Below are positions 12,203-23,970 of a stretch of 64,000 nt of DNA, one piece after another; positions within the stretch are counted from its first letter, which is position 1; each line of letters starts with the position of its first letter. Where the stretch lies: positions 105,307 to 169,306 of the forward strand of contig QKWP01001071.1 in NCBI GenBank assembly GCA_003550325.1. The letters are read 5' to 3'. The DNA comes from Gigaspora rosea. Taxonomy: Eukaryota; Glomeromycota; Glomeromycetes; Diversisporales; Gigasporaceae. The notes beneath the pieces were generated by a model, which saw nothing but the letters and a program-made list of their open reading frames with translations, had not been told where the DNA came from and searched no databases. Both the position numbers and the translations under genes were made by a program.

Positions 12203-13073
12203 GTTGTAGCCCAGATAACAATCCTGCCCAGTTGTCAATTGGGCTAGCCCAGATGTCAAATTTCAATCTGGGCTGCCATTTTTGTTCCAGATGCAAATTG
12301 CAGATCTTATATTAAACTCCATTAATATTATATATATATTCACAAATAAATTGACCAATCAAAATAAATATAGGGAATGCACTTATATTACACAAAGGCC
12401 CAGTGCATTGGTTTTGCAAAAATAATTTTTGGTTATACACCACTAATATTGTGTACCATTACACAGCTCCGATTTTGGCAACCTAACACTGGGTCAGCAG
12501 GCATTAAGCTTAATGCTGGCTGACCCAGTGTTAGGTTACCAAAATTGGGGGATCGCTAAAGCCTTGTACCCATGTGATTTTTGAAAGTTTAGGGTTAGTG
12601 TTAGTTTACCGTTAGGAGAGGGTATAAATATAGGTAAAATTGCCTTCTCTACATTTTTTATTAATGCACCAAAACGGGTTTAGACTATCGTTTTTATATT
12701 TTTGCGGTTTTATTTGATTTTTGACTTCTCTGTGTAAACAAAATTTCATAATTCTGATTGGCTGATCTATATATAAAAAGTCACGTGGGTACCAGGCTTT
12801 AGCGGACCTCAAAATTGGATCTGTATAACATTACACAACATAAGCAGTGTGTAACCAAAAATTATTTTTGCAAACCCAATGCACCGGGCCTTTGTATAAC
12901 ATAAGTGCATTCCCTATATTTATTTTGATTGGTCAATTTATTTGTGAATATATATATAATATTAATGGATTTTAATATAAGATCTGCAATTTGCATCTGG
13001 GACAAAAATGGCAGCCCAGATTGAAATTGTCATCTGGGCTAGCCCTGGGCAGGATTGTCATCTGGGCTACAAC
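12203..13073. mobile_element. Large foldback element, about 600 bp before interruption
   Basis: Left arm 12203-12508 and right arm 12509-12547 plus 12818-13073 are near-identical inverted copies meeting at AAGCTT (12506-12511), ending TGTTGTAGCCCAGAT outward. The whole element would form one long hairpin of about 300 bp per arm. A separate hAT MITE with its own 8-bp duplication (12548-12809) splits the right arm. Flanks are tata-type and uninformative. No coding frame. Confidence 0.8.
12548..12809. mobile_element. hAT MITE, GCTAAAGCC family, copy A
   Basis: Ends GGGGATCGCTAAAGCC and AGGTCCGCTAAAGCC (reverse complement); exact 8-bp duplication CAAAATTG at 12540-12547 and 12810-12817. Copy B is at 20311-20547 and a truncated copy at 11926-12113. 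Sitting inside one arm of the 12203-13073 foldback, it is the younger insertion. Confidence 0.85.
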
Positions 13074-13168
13074 ATATATATTGAATTTGATTTCTAATAA
13101 TGATAATATTTTATTTTTTTATTTTTTTTCATATGTTCATTTTACTGGGAGGGCTGGGGGGCTGTTGG

Positions 13169-13203
13169 GTGATGTTAACCGAAAAATTAACTTCAAACGG
13201 CCT
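13169..13203. repeat. Lone MITE terminus
   Basis: A single end GTGATGTTAACCGAAAAATT... of the 10906-11150 family; no matching left end nearby. Confidence 0.55.
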
Positions 13204-13565
13204 AATTCAAATTCTGGAATAGTTTTCCCAAAAGAATAAAATCTTATAAAATTAGCATTAACTTCAGTAATCGGGACCATAACTCTTTAAGAAAAGTTCT
13301 TTTGGAAATAGTGCATAACATTTAACTAATCAGAATTCATAATGGATACATTTGCATAAACGGCATCTCATCGTTTTATATTATCAGGGTTAGGAAGGAA
13401 AATATAAAAAAATAAAATAAAAAAGAGGAATTAATAAAAGAATTTTTTTTATCACCTTAATTTTAACTTAAACTGTTATTATCATATTCATTTGATATAA
13501 AATGTACGTATGTACGTACGTTCGTCAAAGTCCTGAGCTATGAGTATTTATTATTTATGAGTATA

Positions 13566-14192
13566 CCTTAAACGGTAATGCGGGCAAATTTGCCCGCTTA
13601 AATTTTTTTTTGACTTATTATCGTAAAATTCTCCAAATTTTATTAAGCCATACCCCATATTCCCTAAGCTAGAATAAAAGCACACTACGTGCTAATTGTC
13701 ATATAGTTATTATTTTGCGAAACTTCCTCAATGGCATTCAAAAAATCGCCTAAGTAGGGTTGATTTTAATATGAGATTAACGGTCAAATTTAATAGTAAA
13801 ATAGATACTTGTCACGTGACAATTATAAAGGATCTTCATGATCGTCACGTGAAGGCCCCTTTTATAATATAACATTAAAGTTGGCTAAAAATTCGTCACG
13901 GCCAACTTCACAGAGTTGATTTTTGGGGTAATGCTAGGAAGATAAGGTGACTTAAAAATTCAAGCAAAATGGCATATTTTGTTCCCGTTGTGTGAACCTA
14001 TGTTATTTATTTGGATCACTTCGAATATGCCATACTGCAGCTGTCAAGTGTAATGTGTGTGGTTTGAGATTTTAGAAACCACTTATCCGATTTGGATCGA
14101 AATTTTTATTAAAAAAATTTTTTTGAGTGCCCTATTTTTGTCCAAATATTTTAGCAGGCAAATTTGCCCGCTAAAAATTACGGTTTAAGGGA
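13566..14192. mobile_element. TA MITE, CCTTAAACCG family, copy B
   Basis: A 627-bp element with ends CCTTAAACGG and CGGTTTAAGGGA, TA flanks, and subterminal palindromes GGGCAAATTTGCCC at both sides. The interior shares AAATTTTATTAAGCCA and CTAAGCT(A) segments, in opposite orientation, with 60969-61591. Confidence 0.75.
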
Positions 14193-16219
14193 TAAGGCTA
14201 ACCAATCGTATCTCATAAAGGATTTATTGGCATGACGGCCATATCGCAAGCATGATTGGATCCTTTAAAGAAAATCGACTTCGGCTAAAAACCAAATTTA
14301 ATAATTGACTCAAGTCGATTTAGCCAAGTCGAATTTTTAAAATCAACTTGGTTCACTAGCACGTCAATGAAACATATAACTTTGCATATCTCTATGAAAA
14401 TGGAGTCGATTTGGAAAGGAATTGTTCAATTATTATCGAAAATCACCTGCATATACCGTATGAATGGAATGGTTGTCGAAATGAAATCGAAATTGAAATG
14501 GATAGACGTACATTTATTGATGAATTAAAAATGCATATACAGTATATCAGATAATAACCATTAATAAATGAATGTTTTAACATTTGATCAATTCCATCAT
14601 TTCACCGTTTCACCGATTAACTATAAATAATTATCTAAGTAATTATTCGGATAATTTATTTGCTGAACAAAATCATTATCTGTTATCTATATTATCCAGA
14701 TAATCCGGATAAAAAATCTAACAGATCCGAACACTATCTTTGTAGTTATGCACCATACCGTAATAGGAGACAAACCTAAAACTTGCTATTGCGGTATGTA
14801 GATGAATTAGTTGGTTTTGGAATCAACAATTGCCGTAAAAATTTTGTTACAAAACTTGTTGGCTATTGTTATAACAAGAGTATTTGGTGTTCGGTGTACT
14901 ATGTATGGGTATCATATAAAAATCAATTATCAGAGATTTCTGTGTATCCATTCTTCTCCAGATTTAATTAGATGTATAACTTTAACGTCACAAAATCACG
15001 AAGTGAAATTCCAAGAAGATTAATAATAAGTACCTATGAACCAAACTACAGAGCGAAATTTGCATTTTAATCAATCAAGCATGTCAATTTATTTAAAAAT
15101 ATTTTCTGGCCACCCAAATAAAAATGTAATTAAAATGTTTTTAGAAAAAATAAATTCTACCATATATAATGTAAAAAGGACTCTGTAGTCATAAGGAGCA
15201 TGAATCGATTTATATTGAAGTTTTTGAGGGGAAGAAAACACATATTCCAAATCTCTAGAAAAATCTACAAATGTAATACGTATCCCCTACATTACATCCA
15301 ATGGCGGTTGCATAAACACTGCAAAAATGTTTCTTGAAATAACATTAATTGGTATTTTTAACGTTTGTCGAAATCTCTTTAACTATATGAGGAATTGCTA
15401 ATAAATGATTTTCGGAATCCAATTGCATTGCTTACATAATTGAAATGTCAAATAAACTTTCGATATTAAAACTTTAACAGTTAACCTGTGCATCTAAAAA
15501 AATGGGACACAGTTTTATATATGAAATGTTTCGATTGGTTAATCAGCGAAAAACATTTAAAAATCTGTCTTATTAGAATTTTATATGATACCACATGTAG
15601 ATTTGATTTTCATAGTGTATCGAACACCCCAGTGCAGTATGGTATTGAGATGGTTCGTATTGGAATTAACAGTTGTGGTTTCTATCACAATTTACTATAA
15701 AAAATTTTGTTACAAAACTTACCGACTATTGTGATAAAAAATTTTCAGTACGATAACTTGATGTCATAACACTCAATATTTGAGATTAGGGTATAGCACA
15801 CCCGAATTTTTAAAATCTGTACTATGCTGATCCGGTGTTATATATATTAGCGGGATTATAGTTGATCCAGGTTTTAAAAATCATCCTGTACTATAACTGA
15901 TCTGCTCATTTATACCCATACTGATATGCTATAATTTCGGTAGATTATGTGTACTGTACAATTCACCTGTATTGTACAATTCACGTATTCCGTACTATAC
16001 AATTCTGATCATTCACACCACACAGATCTGCTGTAATAATATTTAAAATTTTGTTACAAATCGACACACAACACGTACTGTACGTATGTGGTTAAAGTTA
16101 ATGTGATTTGAATTGTGATGTCGTAATTTACTCATCGCTATATTATTCTTAACATTTTGATCACGGGTTGTATAACCAATCAAAAAGCGTTAAAGCATAA
16201 CTGATAATAACTTGATTAG
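14193..16219. other. Diverged repeat-derived stretch, no gene accepted
   Basis: Recurrent AAAATTTTGTTACAAAACTT motifs (14835, 15700) also appear around 58.7-58.9 kb, so much of this stretch looks like old repeat. Short open frames around 14783-15023 and 15488-15700 have no recognisable domain and sit on these motifs. Confidence 0.4.
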
Positions 16220-16690
16220 ATACGTATCAGGTATGTATATTGCTATATTAGTTTTAGCACACTGATCATATTTTGGATATAACCATAATTTTATTGGTAG
16301 ATCAACATAAAAAACTACTGAACTACGAACTGCAAGAATCGCTGAGAAAATTAGTGATTATCAGATAATCTGGGCGGCAAAAATTCCGACTAAAAATTTA
16401 CGAATAATAACTTTTCTTAATATTTGCTAATATATTCGTTATTTGTTTATTAATCTTATGTTTTTCTTTTTATATATATGTCGAACAATTGTTCTTGTTT
16501 TGCACTTGCACTTGCACTTATTCTTATTCTTGCACTTGTTCTTGAACTTGAGACCATTATACAACTTCTTTTAGCTATTTTTTCGCCCAAAGCAGTTTGT
16601 AAATATTAGGTAATCAAACAACATAAGTAAATTTGGCAAATTCACGTTTCACGATTTTAAGAGTGTTAAACGTTAAGGGCATTAAATCAT
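16220..16690. repeat. Dispersed repeat, partner of 59010-59460
   Basis: Shares a long ordered set of segments with 59010-59460: ATAATTTTATTGGT, GAGAAAATTAGT, GCACTTGCACTTATTCTTG, GAGACCATTATACAA and AATCAAACAAC. The partner lies inside an identified hAT element (58303-59767), so this is probably the remains of another member; no ends were identified here. Confidence 0.65.
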
Positions 16691-16711
16691 TTTTGGTAAT
16701 ATTTTCCGATG

Positions 16712-16945
16712 ATACTAGCCACCTGCATGGAAGGACTTTGATGGAAATGTGAGAGATGCAGGGAATACATAATAATTTGATAGTTATAGCACAAATCCTA
16801 AAATAGTTATAGTGGGATAACTAAATTAGTTAGAGACTAATACGAGGATAAATTACACTAAATGTAGTTAGAAGTTTGTATCGAAGTTACAATATGTAAT
16901 GAACTTATCAATTACTAATAAAGTTTCGTTTAGAAAAAAAATTTT
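16712..16945 (+). mobile_element. Short A-tailed retrocopy
   Basis: About 230 bp ending AATAAAGTTTCGTTTAG followed by nine A, and flanked by TTTTCCGATG at 16702-16711 and 16946-16955. A polyadenylation signal, an A tail and a direct repeat together suggest a reverse-transcribed piece of a polyadenylated RNA. The source RNA is not recognised and no long frame is present. Confidence 0.5.
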
Positions 16946-16955
16946 TTTCCGATGC

Positions 16956-17735
16956 TAACCAAGAATTCATAAGAATTGATCATTTCAATTCCGAAAAAAT
17001 TTTCAGGGACTATATCTCTAAACAGAATAATACTAACTTTATATTAACTCAAAATCGATTGCAACCATAATAAAAACTTTAGATAATGCATTTTCGGTAT
17101 GTAAAACTCAATCTATTAATGAAAACTTAGATAATCTGAATTCTAATACTAAAAATTTCATCCGAATAATTATTACTTATTACAAAAATATGCGACCCTT
17201 TGCAAATCGTAATACTAGAAAATTTGTGGTTTCAATATTATTAGGACCAATCAAAAACATTTTGAGAATGAGCAAATTTTATAATAATTTTTGTTCTAAT
17301 CAGGTCAGGTTTATGATTTAAGATTGGTATTGACGGTCTGATTGAAAGGTTATACCAATTAACATTCATATAGAGATTAATTACTTTTATTGAGTTTTCT
17401 ACTTTTAGTAATTTTTTGTTTTAGTAAACTTAAAAGGACCCGTAGACAACCAATTTGCGGATAATTTTATTTCAACGACAGCTTATTTCACAAATAAATT
17501 TGTAAATGAATCGTTTGTGAAATAAACTGTCTATTAAATGAAATAAACTCATCCGTTACGTGACCAATTATCTGTGAAATGAAATATTTACGAAACGATT
17601 ATCTATGAAGCAGCAGAATAAACTGAACTGAAAACATGTTGGCATTCATGTTTATCATTACTAAAATCTTTTTTATTCATAATAAATATCCATAATAGTT
17701 GTGCAAGATAAGAAAAGTTCATGCAAAAAAAAAAA
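16956..17735. other. No gene; possible diverged foldback at 17452-17600
   Basis: Repeated TTTCACAAATAAATTTGT and its mirror GTGAAATAAACTGTC at 17452-17600 resemble the ACTGACAA foldback family (5884-6185) but are strongly diverged. Otherwise nothing supportable. Confidence 0.4.
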
Positions 17736-17736
17736 A

Positions 17737-17755
17737 TATATATATATATGTATAA
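17737..17755 (+). promoter_or_regulatory. TATA-rich core promoter candidate
   Basis: TATATATATATATGTATAA lies 70-88 bp upstream of the ATG at 17825, after an A-run. In such AT-rich DNA this is suggestive only; the position is right for the secreted-protein gene. Confidence 0.35.
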
Positions 17756-17824
17756 TTCTCATTAAAGTCATTAAGATATTAAAATTTTGGTTTTTAAAGA
17801 AACTCTAAAATTCCAGCTGACAAT

Positions 17825-18264
17825 ATGAAATTTCCAATCTTATTTTTTCTTATTACTATCACTATCTGCTTAGCCTTTGTTCCAATGATTGAAGGTAAGT
17901 TTCTCATAATTTTTTCTGCCTCTTGTGTTTATATTCTAATAATTTAATCATGTCTTTATATACAGCATGGAGTGTCAATGTTACTTTTGATACGACTGGT
18001 TTAGAGTGCAGAGTATGGATAGAAAATGCCGGAGGATACCGTATAGGCGGCGATGGTTCTAACGATTACCGAAGTTGTATTGATGGTAATGAGTTAATAA
18101 GTAATATAGCTGAACAATATTGGGTTCATGCGAAAATTGAAGGAAGCCTAAGAAAGCCAAAAATTCGGGGTCCTTACCAAACGGATACATGTTTTAGACT
18201 TGGTGGAACTGTTGATAATTTTTCGTTTAATGAAAGAGATTTGATACATTGCCAAGGAATTTAG
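17825..18264 (+). CDS. Small secreted cysteine-containing protein, two exons
   Basis: Two exons, 17825-17894 and 17966-18264, joined across a 71-bp intron with GTAAGT at the donor and TACAG at the acceptor; CTAAT at about 17936 could be the branch site. The spliced frame codes for 122 residues. Residues 1-23 are a classic signal peptide (charged K2, then a hydrophobic run through about residue 22), so export is expected; cleavage near A24 or A17. The mature part of about 98 residues has four cysteines (38, 61, 99, 119), enough for two disulfides, and two N-glycosylation sequons (N28-V-T, N108-F-S). There is no transmembrane segment after the signal. I do not recognise a family; size, export and cysteines fit a fungal secreted effector-like protein, but that is inference. 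Local base composition is richer in G+C than its surroundings, and no transposon covers it. Neither exon shows a break. Confidence 0.8.
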
Positions 18265-18407
18265 ATCATATAACGACAATTTATTTTTATAGTATTCATC
18301 TGGGTTAATTTTGTTTGTAACCAAAATTTAAAGGGTGCTAGCATTTTGGCACGTCTTTACGGACGTGCATTAACAAAAATATTTATTAGTAAAAGTATAA
18401 ATAATCA

Positions 18408-18413
18408 AATAAA
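18408..18413 (+). terminator. Polyadenylation signal candidate
   Basis: AATAAA lies 144 bp downstream of the stop of the secreted-protein gene. It is the first clean match on that strand after the stop; chance matches are common in this composition. Confidence 0.35.
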
Positions 18414-19822
18414 GAAAATAATAATATTATAGTGGTCATTAATTTTAGTAAATTGTGTTAATAGATCGAAATTTAATTATAAATTGGGCCATCTAAAAAA
18501 ATGCCACCCGGGTCACGCACCCTTCTTCGTCTTTTTGATGCAGTATTACTACTCTTTATTCTTCTCTTGTAGGACGATATAATAAACACGCATTATGAAA
18601 CAAAAAATATAAATATGATTCTATCTATCTATATACTGATACTCAAGTAACTCGAGTAAAACTCGAAAGAATCATTTGGTCATAACTTTGATTGAATAAT
18701 TCGAGTAACTCTTCTGAGTTTAATTCACGAGTCATGAGTGAGCACAAGTCCAGTCACTAATAATGTGCAATCCGCCCAAAAAGAATTTTAAAAGTGTTCC
18801 GATTTAGTTATTTTTTAAACATATGCCAATAAATGAGTGAAAAAAGCATGGGTTGTTACATCAGACCCAGTCAATAACTATAATGTATTGTATGTGAATT
18901 GGTTAATGTATGCTACTTGTATTTAACATTTCTGATTTAAAAATTTCTAATTCAGTTTTACTTACAAACTACAGTAGTGTAATATGTATTGTTATCCTAT
19001 ATTCACTTCTTTAAAGATAGTAGGTAACTAGAGTGACAATAGATGGTGAACTTTGTGTAACTTCACATGTTACTGTGATTTATTTAAGTTGGAAGGGTGT
19101 ATTTTACAAAACTTAACAAAGAAGATTTAAGGCAATTTACAATCACAAAAGAGGCTACAATTAAAAGTATATGAGGATGCTAATAATTGTTTGATTTTGA
19201 TTGTAAAACAGTTGTAGTTTATTATAGAAAGAGTATGAAGACTCGATGTTGAACTTGGGGTTCACATTAGTTGCTTTTATACATTTTGTTTTTTCACAAA
19301 TATAACAGGTTATATCTATTACATGTCAATATATGCTGCAACTACTATTATAAAAAGTATATAATAAATGTTCTTCAAAAATGATATGCTTTACATGAAT
19401 TACATGTAAAGACTTTTATGCAGTAGATCACTGAGCCAATCAGTTGCAGATCCTATGTTTAATTGGTAATTAGTTCCGATCTCATCACCCAGTAGTAAGA
19501 TTTGAATTATCTATAGCTCGTTAGAACTGTTTCAATAAGTTGAATCAAATAGTGTTTTATTTAATTTTGGTTAGTAGATCAAAAGTTATGATCACTTTTT
19601 TGTGTTTTATATCAATTTCTACAGAATGACAGCATACTGTATTGGTTTTATTTTTGTTAATTTTTTTATTTTTATTTTATTTTAGAAAATAACTAATAAT
19701 AACCATAGGTAATTATTATCTGTAATCTACAATGAATAAAAAAATAAACAAAACGAACACTTATATTAAATAAAAACTAAATCTCTTTAATATTAGATAA
19801 GGATAAAGGTTAGAAATTAGGA
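18414..19822. other. AT-rich stretch, no gene seen
   Basis: CTCGAGTAA/ACTCGA motifs around 18640-18720 are the only visible structure. No coding or RNA signal. Confidence 0.4.
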
Positions 19823-19990
19823 TAGGGCTTTATATATAGTAAAATTTAGCAAGAAATTTTTTTTGTGTAAAAAAAAGTAGTTTTATAAACAAAATTTTAG
19901 ATTAGAAGCAATTTTAGCAATTTTTAAAAAAATTTTTTGTTTTTGTTACATAAAATTGGTCTATATGTTACACCTGATTCTGACTACAGG
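19823..19990. repeat. Dispersed repeat, partner of 62463-62620
   Basis: Shares GGGCTTTATA, TAGTAAAATTT, AAGGAATTTTTTTT/AAGAAATTTTTTTT, ATAAACAAAATT and GTTACACCTGAT in the same order with 62463-62620, which lies inside an element with visible ends (62340-62646). No ends were found at this copy. Confidence 0.6.
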
Positions 19991-20310
19991 TAATAATTAC
20001 ATGTGGTGTAGTTAGTAATTTCCTTTATTTTATTTTGCTTTTTTTAATTTTTTTTAGTTTTTTTATTATTATTTTATTTTTAAATAAAGTTGATTATTAT
20101 AGTAGTATAAATTAGAAATTTTAATGCACTATACTATAGTAATATAAAAATATTTCACAATGATTTTTTTATCTAAAATGAAAAAGTAGCAGCCTACAAT
20201 TCACTTTTAATTAATTAAAAAATACATATATAGACAAATATAGCCAAAATCAAAATGATCTTAAATATTTTAACAAATTATCTTATAGAGCTTAGGCTAT
20301 ACTATATATA

Positions 20311-20547
20311 GGGGATCACTAAAGCCTTGTACCCACATGACTTTTGAAATTTTAATTATTATTAGGGTTAGGTTAGTTTACTGTTAGAATGAAGGTATAT
20401 ATATAGGTAAAATTGCCTTCCTGCCATTTTTTATTAATGCACTAAAACAGGTTTAAACTTTCATTTTTCTGTGTAAACAAAATTTCAGAATTTTGATTGG
20501 CTTATCTACATATAAAAGTTATGTGGGTACAAGGCATTAGCGGACCC
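20311..20547. mobile_element. hAT MITE, GCTAAAGCC family, copy B
   Basis: Ends GGGGATCACTAAAGCCTTGT and GGGTCCGCTAATGCCTTGT (reverse complement), both continuing ACCCACAT. Flanks tatatata and tatatatg agree at 7 of 8. The interior matches copy A at 12548-12809. Confidence 0.75.
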
Positions 20548-21243
20548 TATATATGACAATGAAATTATTTTGGGTTTTGGGAACAAAATTAAAATGTTTT
20601 CTGAAATTGCTTTTGATCTATTTTACTTAAAACCTGAAATTTTTTGATGTTTTTTTTTAAATAAACTAAATTATAAGGAACATAAATATATAAATTGTAT
20701 TTACTTTATTAAAAATTTCAATTTATTTTTGGAAACCTGAAATAGGCTTTTTTTAAAAATCAATTTTAGTTACATGTATGGGTTACACAAAGCTGATTTT
20801 TTATTTTGCATTACTTGCTTATCTATTTTTTTCAATTTTTTAATTTTTTTAATTCCAATTATGACAATTGTTTGATTTTTGACTTTTATTTTTCCACTAT
20901 TCTTATTCTGTACTATCATTAGAGCTTAATTTTTCATAATTTTTGATTTACAGAAAAATTGTGACTGCTAACCTAATTTTTTTATTTCCTGTTGTGCAAA
21001 ATAAAAAATTAACCTTGTATAACCTTAAATATAAATATTATTCTATTAATTTATAGTAAATTAAAAAAATTTGACATGTTTGCAGTTCTATATAATGCAA
21101 AACAACAAATCAAATTTGTGTTGCTTTATTGCTAATAGGTACACATAGTATTATTAGAATTATTGTAACTTTTATTCTAAGTTATCATAATAAATTCTGT
21201 TACAGACTTGCTATTCCATTACTAAAGTGATTATGACTAATTC
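20548..21243. other. AT-rich stretch, no gene seen
   Basis: No coding, RNA or terminal-repeat signal found. Confidence 0.4.
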
Positions 21244-22235
21244 TGTGGATCATCTTAATTTTATAGATTATAATATTTTGTAATATCTTATGATCTCATA
21301 ATCCAATTTGAATAATTTTGGTATCATTTAAATTATCTCACTAAAATAATTCTAATAGTACAAAACTGTACCAAAATTAACCAAATTTGATCATAATAAA
21401 AGATATACAGTATTTATTATTTTTTAAAATAAATATATTTTTTGTAGGATTGTATATCTCTTGATCCTGTGACAAATTTGGATGTTTTTGGTATCATTTG
21501 AATTGCCCTTACTGAGATGAATCTAATGGTGCTAAAATCATCCAAATTGGATTACAGGATTCAGAAATATAAGGTAGTTTCTGTGATCAAATCTATTTTA
21601 GTAAATTGTATATCTTATGACTTTATGATCCAATTTGGACAATTTAAGGGTAGAGGGTATATAGTTCATTTTTATATAGTTTTTATATAGTATTTTGAAA
21701 TTTTTATATAAAATTGATATATGCTACTAATAAAACTTTTTTAAATTACAACTAATTTTTAGTAAAATTTTACAAAATATAAATAAAACAATTTATCTAT
21801 TATAATAAAATTTTGAACTATTATTATATTTTAAAAAAATATACTTGTATATATCATAATGTTTTTTGAGTTGGCCAAAAATTTTCTGGGTTGCACAAAA
21901 TTGCTAATGCTGATTGGTCAATTTACGTAAATTTATAAGTTAGTTTTATTACTAAATTTTATTACCCAATTTTTAAAATTTTATATCTTACTGAGTTTTT
22001 AAACAATTTTAATGATTTTACTATCATTAGAATTAGAAAAACCTGCTCTACAAACTTGGCTTAAAATACAATTAGTTTACTTATTATAATTTTTCATAAA
22101 ATTAAATATAAAAAAATTTACCATTAAGTTTATATATAATTTTAAAATATTACCCTCTACCCTTAAGTATTATTCAATTCATCTCTATGAAACAATTTGA
22201 ATAGTACTAAAATTGTTCAAATCGAATTACAGAGT
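21244..22235. repeat. Three tandem palindromic GATC/GGTATCATTTGAAT units
   Basis: Three units (about 21244-21410, 21447-21575, and 21608-21646 continued at 22164-22235), each an imperfect palindrome: CCAATTTGGA, TTTTGGTATCATTTGAATT and GAGATGAAT, then the same steps mirrored. The third unit is split by the TA MITE at 21647-22163. The same architecture occurs at 869-1085, 33.4-34.6 kb and 47.9-48.1 kb. Confidence 0.65.
21647..22163. mobile_element. TA-flanked MITE, AGGGTAGAGGGTA ends
   Basis: Inverted ends AGGGTAGAGGGTA with TA on both sides (21645-21646, 22164-22165). Removing the element rejoins the palindromic repeat unit around it, which independently supports the boundaries. The interior is AT-rich and non-coding. 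Confidence 0.75.
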
Positions 22236-22830
22236 CCCAAGAACATGGTTAGTGGAAATAAAATTAATTTTTTGTATACACTTTACATTTAAGTGGCCAT
22301 GTCTATTAATAAAATCTTGTCCAAATTTTGTAAAAATTTTATATTATATATAATTTAGTATAATGAACATATTATTTAGCTAACTTAGTTCAATTTACTT
22401 AAAAAAATTAAGTTCATTATGTATTTACGGAATTAGGACTATAGGTTTTAAATTCTCATAAATTATACTGGTTGTAACTTTTATTATTAAAAAAATTTTT
22501 AGTATATAAAGTATAAAAAAATTTTATAGTTAAATAATAAATTGATTATATATTTTATAAATAGTCTGATGCAAAAATATAGATATAAAAACTATAAGTT
22601 ATTTTGTCTACATATAAAAGTTCTTCAATTTTAATTATTTATTTATAATTTTTTTATATCTAATAAAGAAAAACATAAGCTATATTTTGATACAATTTAT
22701 ATTATCATTTTATAATAAGTATATTTTATAATTAATTTCTTAAAAAATTCTATTTTTAAAAAAAAAATAAAAAAAATTTTTTTAAAAAAATTATTTGTAT
22801 TATTAATATGCAACTGTATTGCCATATATA
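22236..22830. other. AT-rich stretch, no gene seen
   Basis: Long A and T runs (22740-22795). Nothing supportable. Confidence 0.4.
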
Positions 22831-23970
22831 TGCTAAATATACAGTTAAAATTTTAACTTAATTGGATTAGCAGTTGTTAAAATATAGATTAAAAATTAAT
22901 TTATTTTAATAAAGTTTTAATATAGTAAGTTTATATATAAAATTATTATTAAATATTTAAAAATTTATATTTTAACAACTACTGATTCTATTACAACTCT
23001 TTCTGATGATCACTTGAACCAAAATTTTTACTAACAGAAAAACAAATTTTTGTTAGAGCATTGTGGCCTGTATAGTAGTTTGTCTAGAGGTTAATGTTTT
23101 TCTCGCGAAACTCCTCTACAAGGATGTTTGGCATGCAAGCCAAGAGCATTATTATACAAGATAATTGGCAAGAGGTGCCCTTGTAAAAAAATTTTGGTGG
23201 GTGTGAGTAGTAAAGCCCAACTTCATCAATGAAGCTATTTGGTCGTTACTTCAAAGAAGAACACAGAGAAAGTAACAAATTATACGTTTTTCTTAAGCTG
23301 CACACTTTTACCTGATTAGGTGGTTCCTTTTTTACTCTCTTTTTTCTGCTTCCTTACCATTCTTCCAAAATTTTTCAAAAAAAATGAGAATTTGGCTTAC
23401 CCCTCAAAAAATCAGCATTGTTTACTTTCCAAGTCTAGATTGTCTAGTGGATTGCAACACGTGTTTTAAATATGGCACTAGTACCTACGATCAGGTAATA
23501 GGATGAGCTTGAATAAGTCATCCATATTTTAATTAGAAGGTTAAAAAGAAATTTTAATATTTAGTTTTAGCTTTACAATAGAGATATACAAATGTTGCAT
23601 TTGTAATTGGGAAGTTAAGGAAAGAAGGTTTAGAATTAAGAAAAGAGGAGCAAATCATGATAAGCAGGACATAAAAGCCTTCTGGTGATATATTAAGTTT
23701 TTTAGTTGCAGGAAAAATTAGTATAGAGAAAAGTTTACTATAGCAGATTAAACATGGGTAATTTGGACTTTTTGTCGCAAAGAGCCGGATTAGCTGATAC
23801 TTGTAGAAATTAGGTCAGGCCATTTTGGCCTTCAATTTATACTATATGAAATAGATTAAGAGTATGTTGACTAATAAAAGTATTGGCATAATTGCTAAAG
23901 TTTAAAAAAAAAACAACTACTAATTCAATTAACCTAAAATTTTAACTCTATATTTAGCATATATATAATA
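22831..23970. mobile_element. Inverted-repeat element carrying a retroposon
   Basis: 22831-22885 and 23908-23970 are inverted copies (ATATGCTAAATATACAGTTAAAA... and its mirror). 22862-22990 also has inverted ends around AGTTGTTAAAATATA. The retroposon at 22997-23907 sits inside, so the outer element is older. Confidence 0.5.
22997..23907 (+). mobile_element. A-tailed retroposon, copy 2
   Basis: About 0.9 kb ending ATTGCTAAAGTTT followed by a run of A. It is flanked by a direct repeat of about 20 bp (ACAACTACTGATTCTATTA at 22977 and ACAACTACTAATTCAATTA at 23908). Partner of 7367-8532, sharing the 3' end and internal blocks. The 5' part is GC-richer (23066-23190). No open frame of note and no confident pol III boxes. 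Confidence 0.65.

Noticed and set aside
14783-15023. Two overlapping small frames
   Set aside because: They overlap motifs repeated elsewhere in the window and have no start context, splice or domain support.
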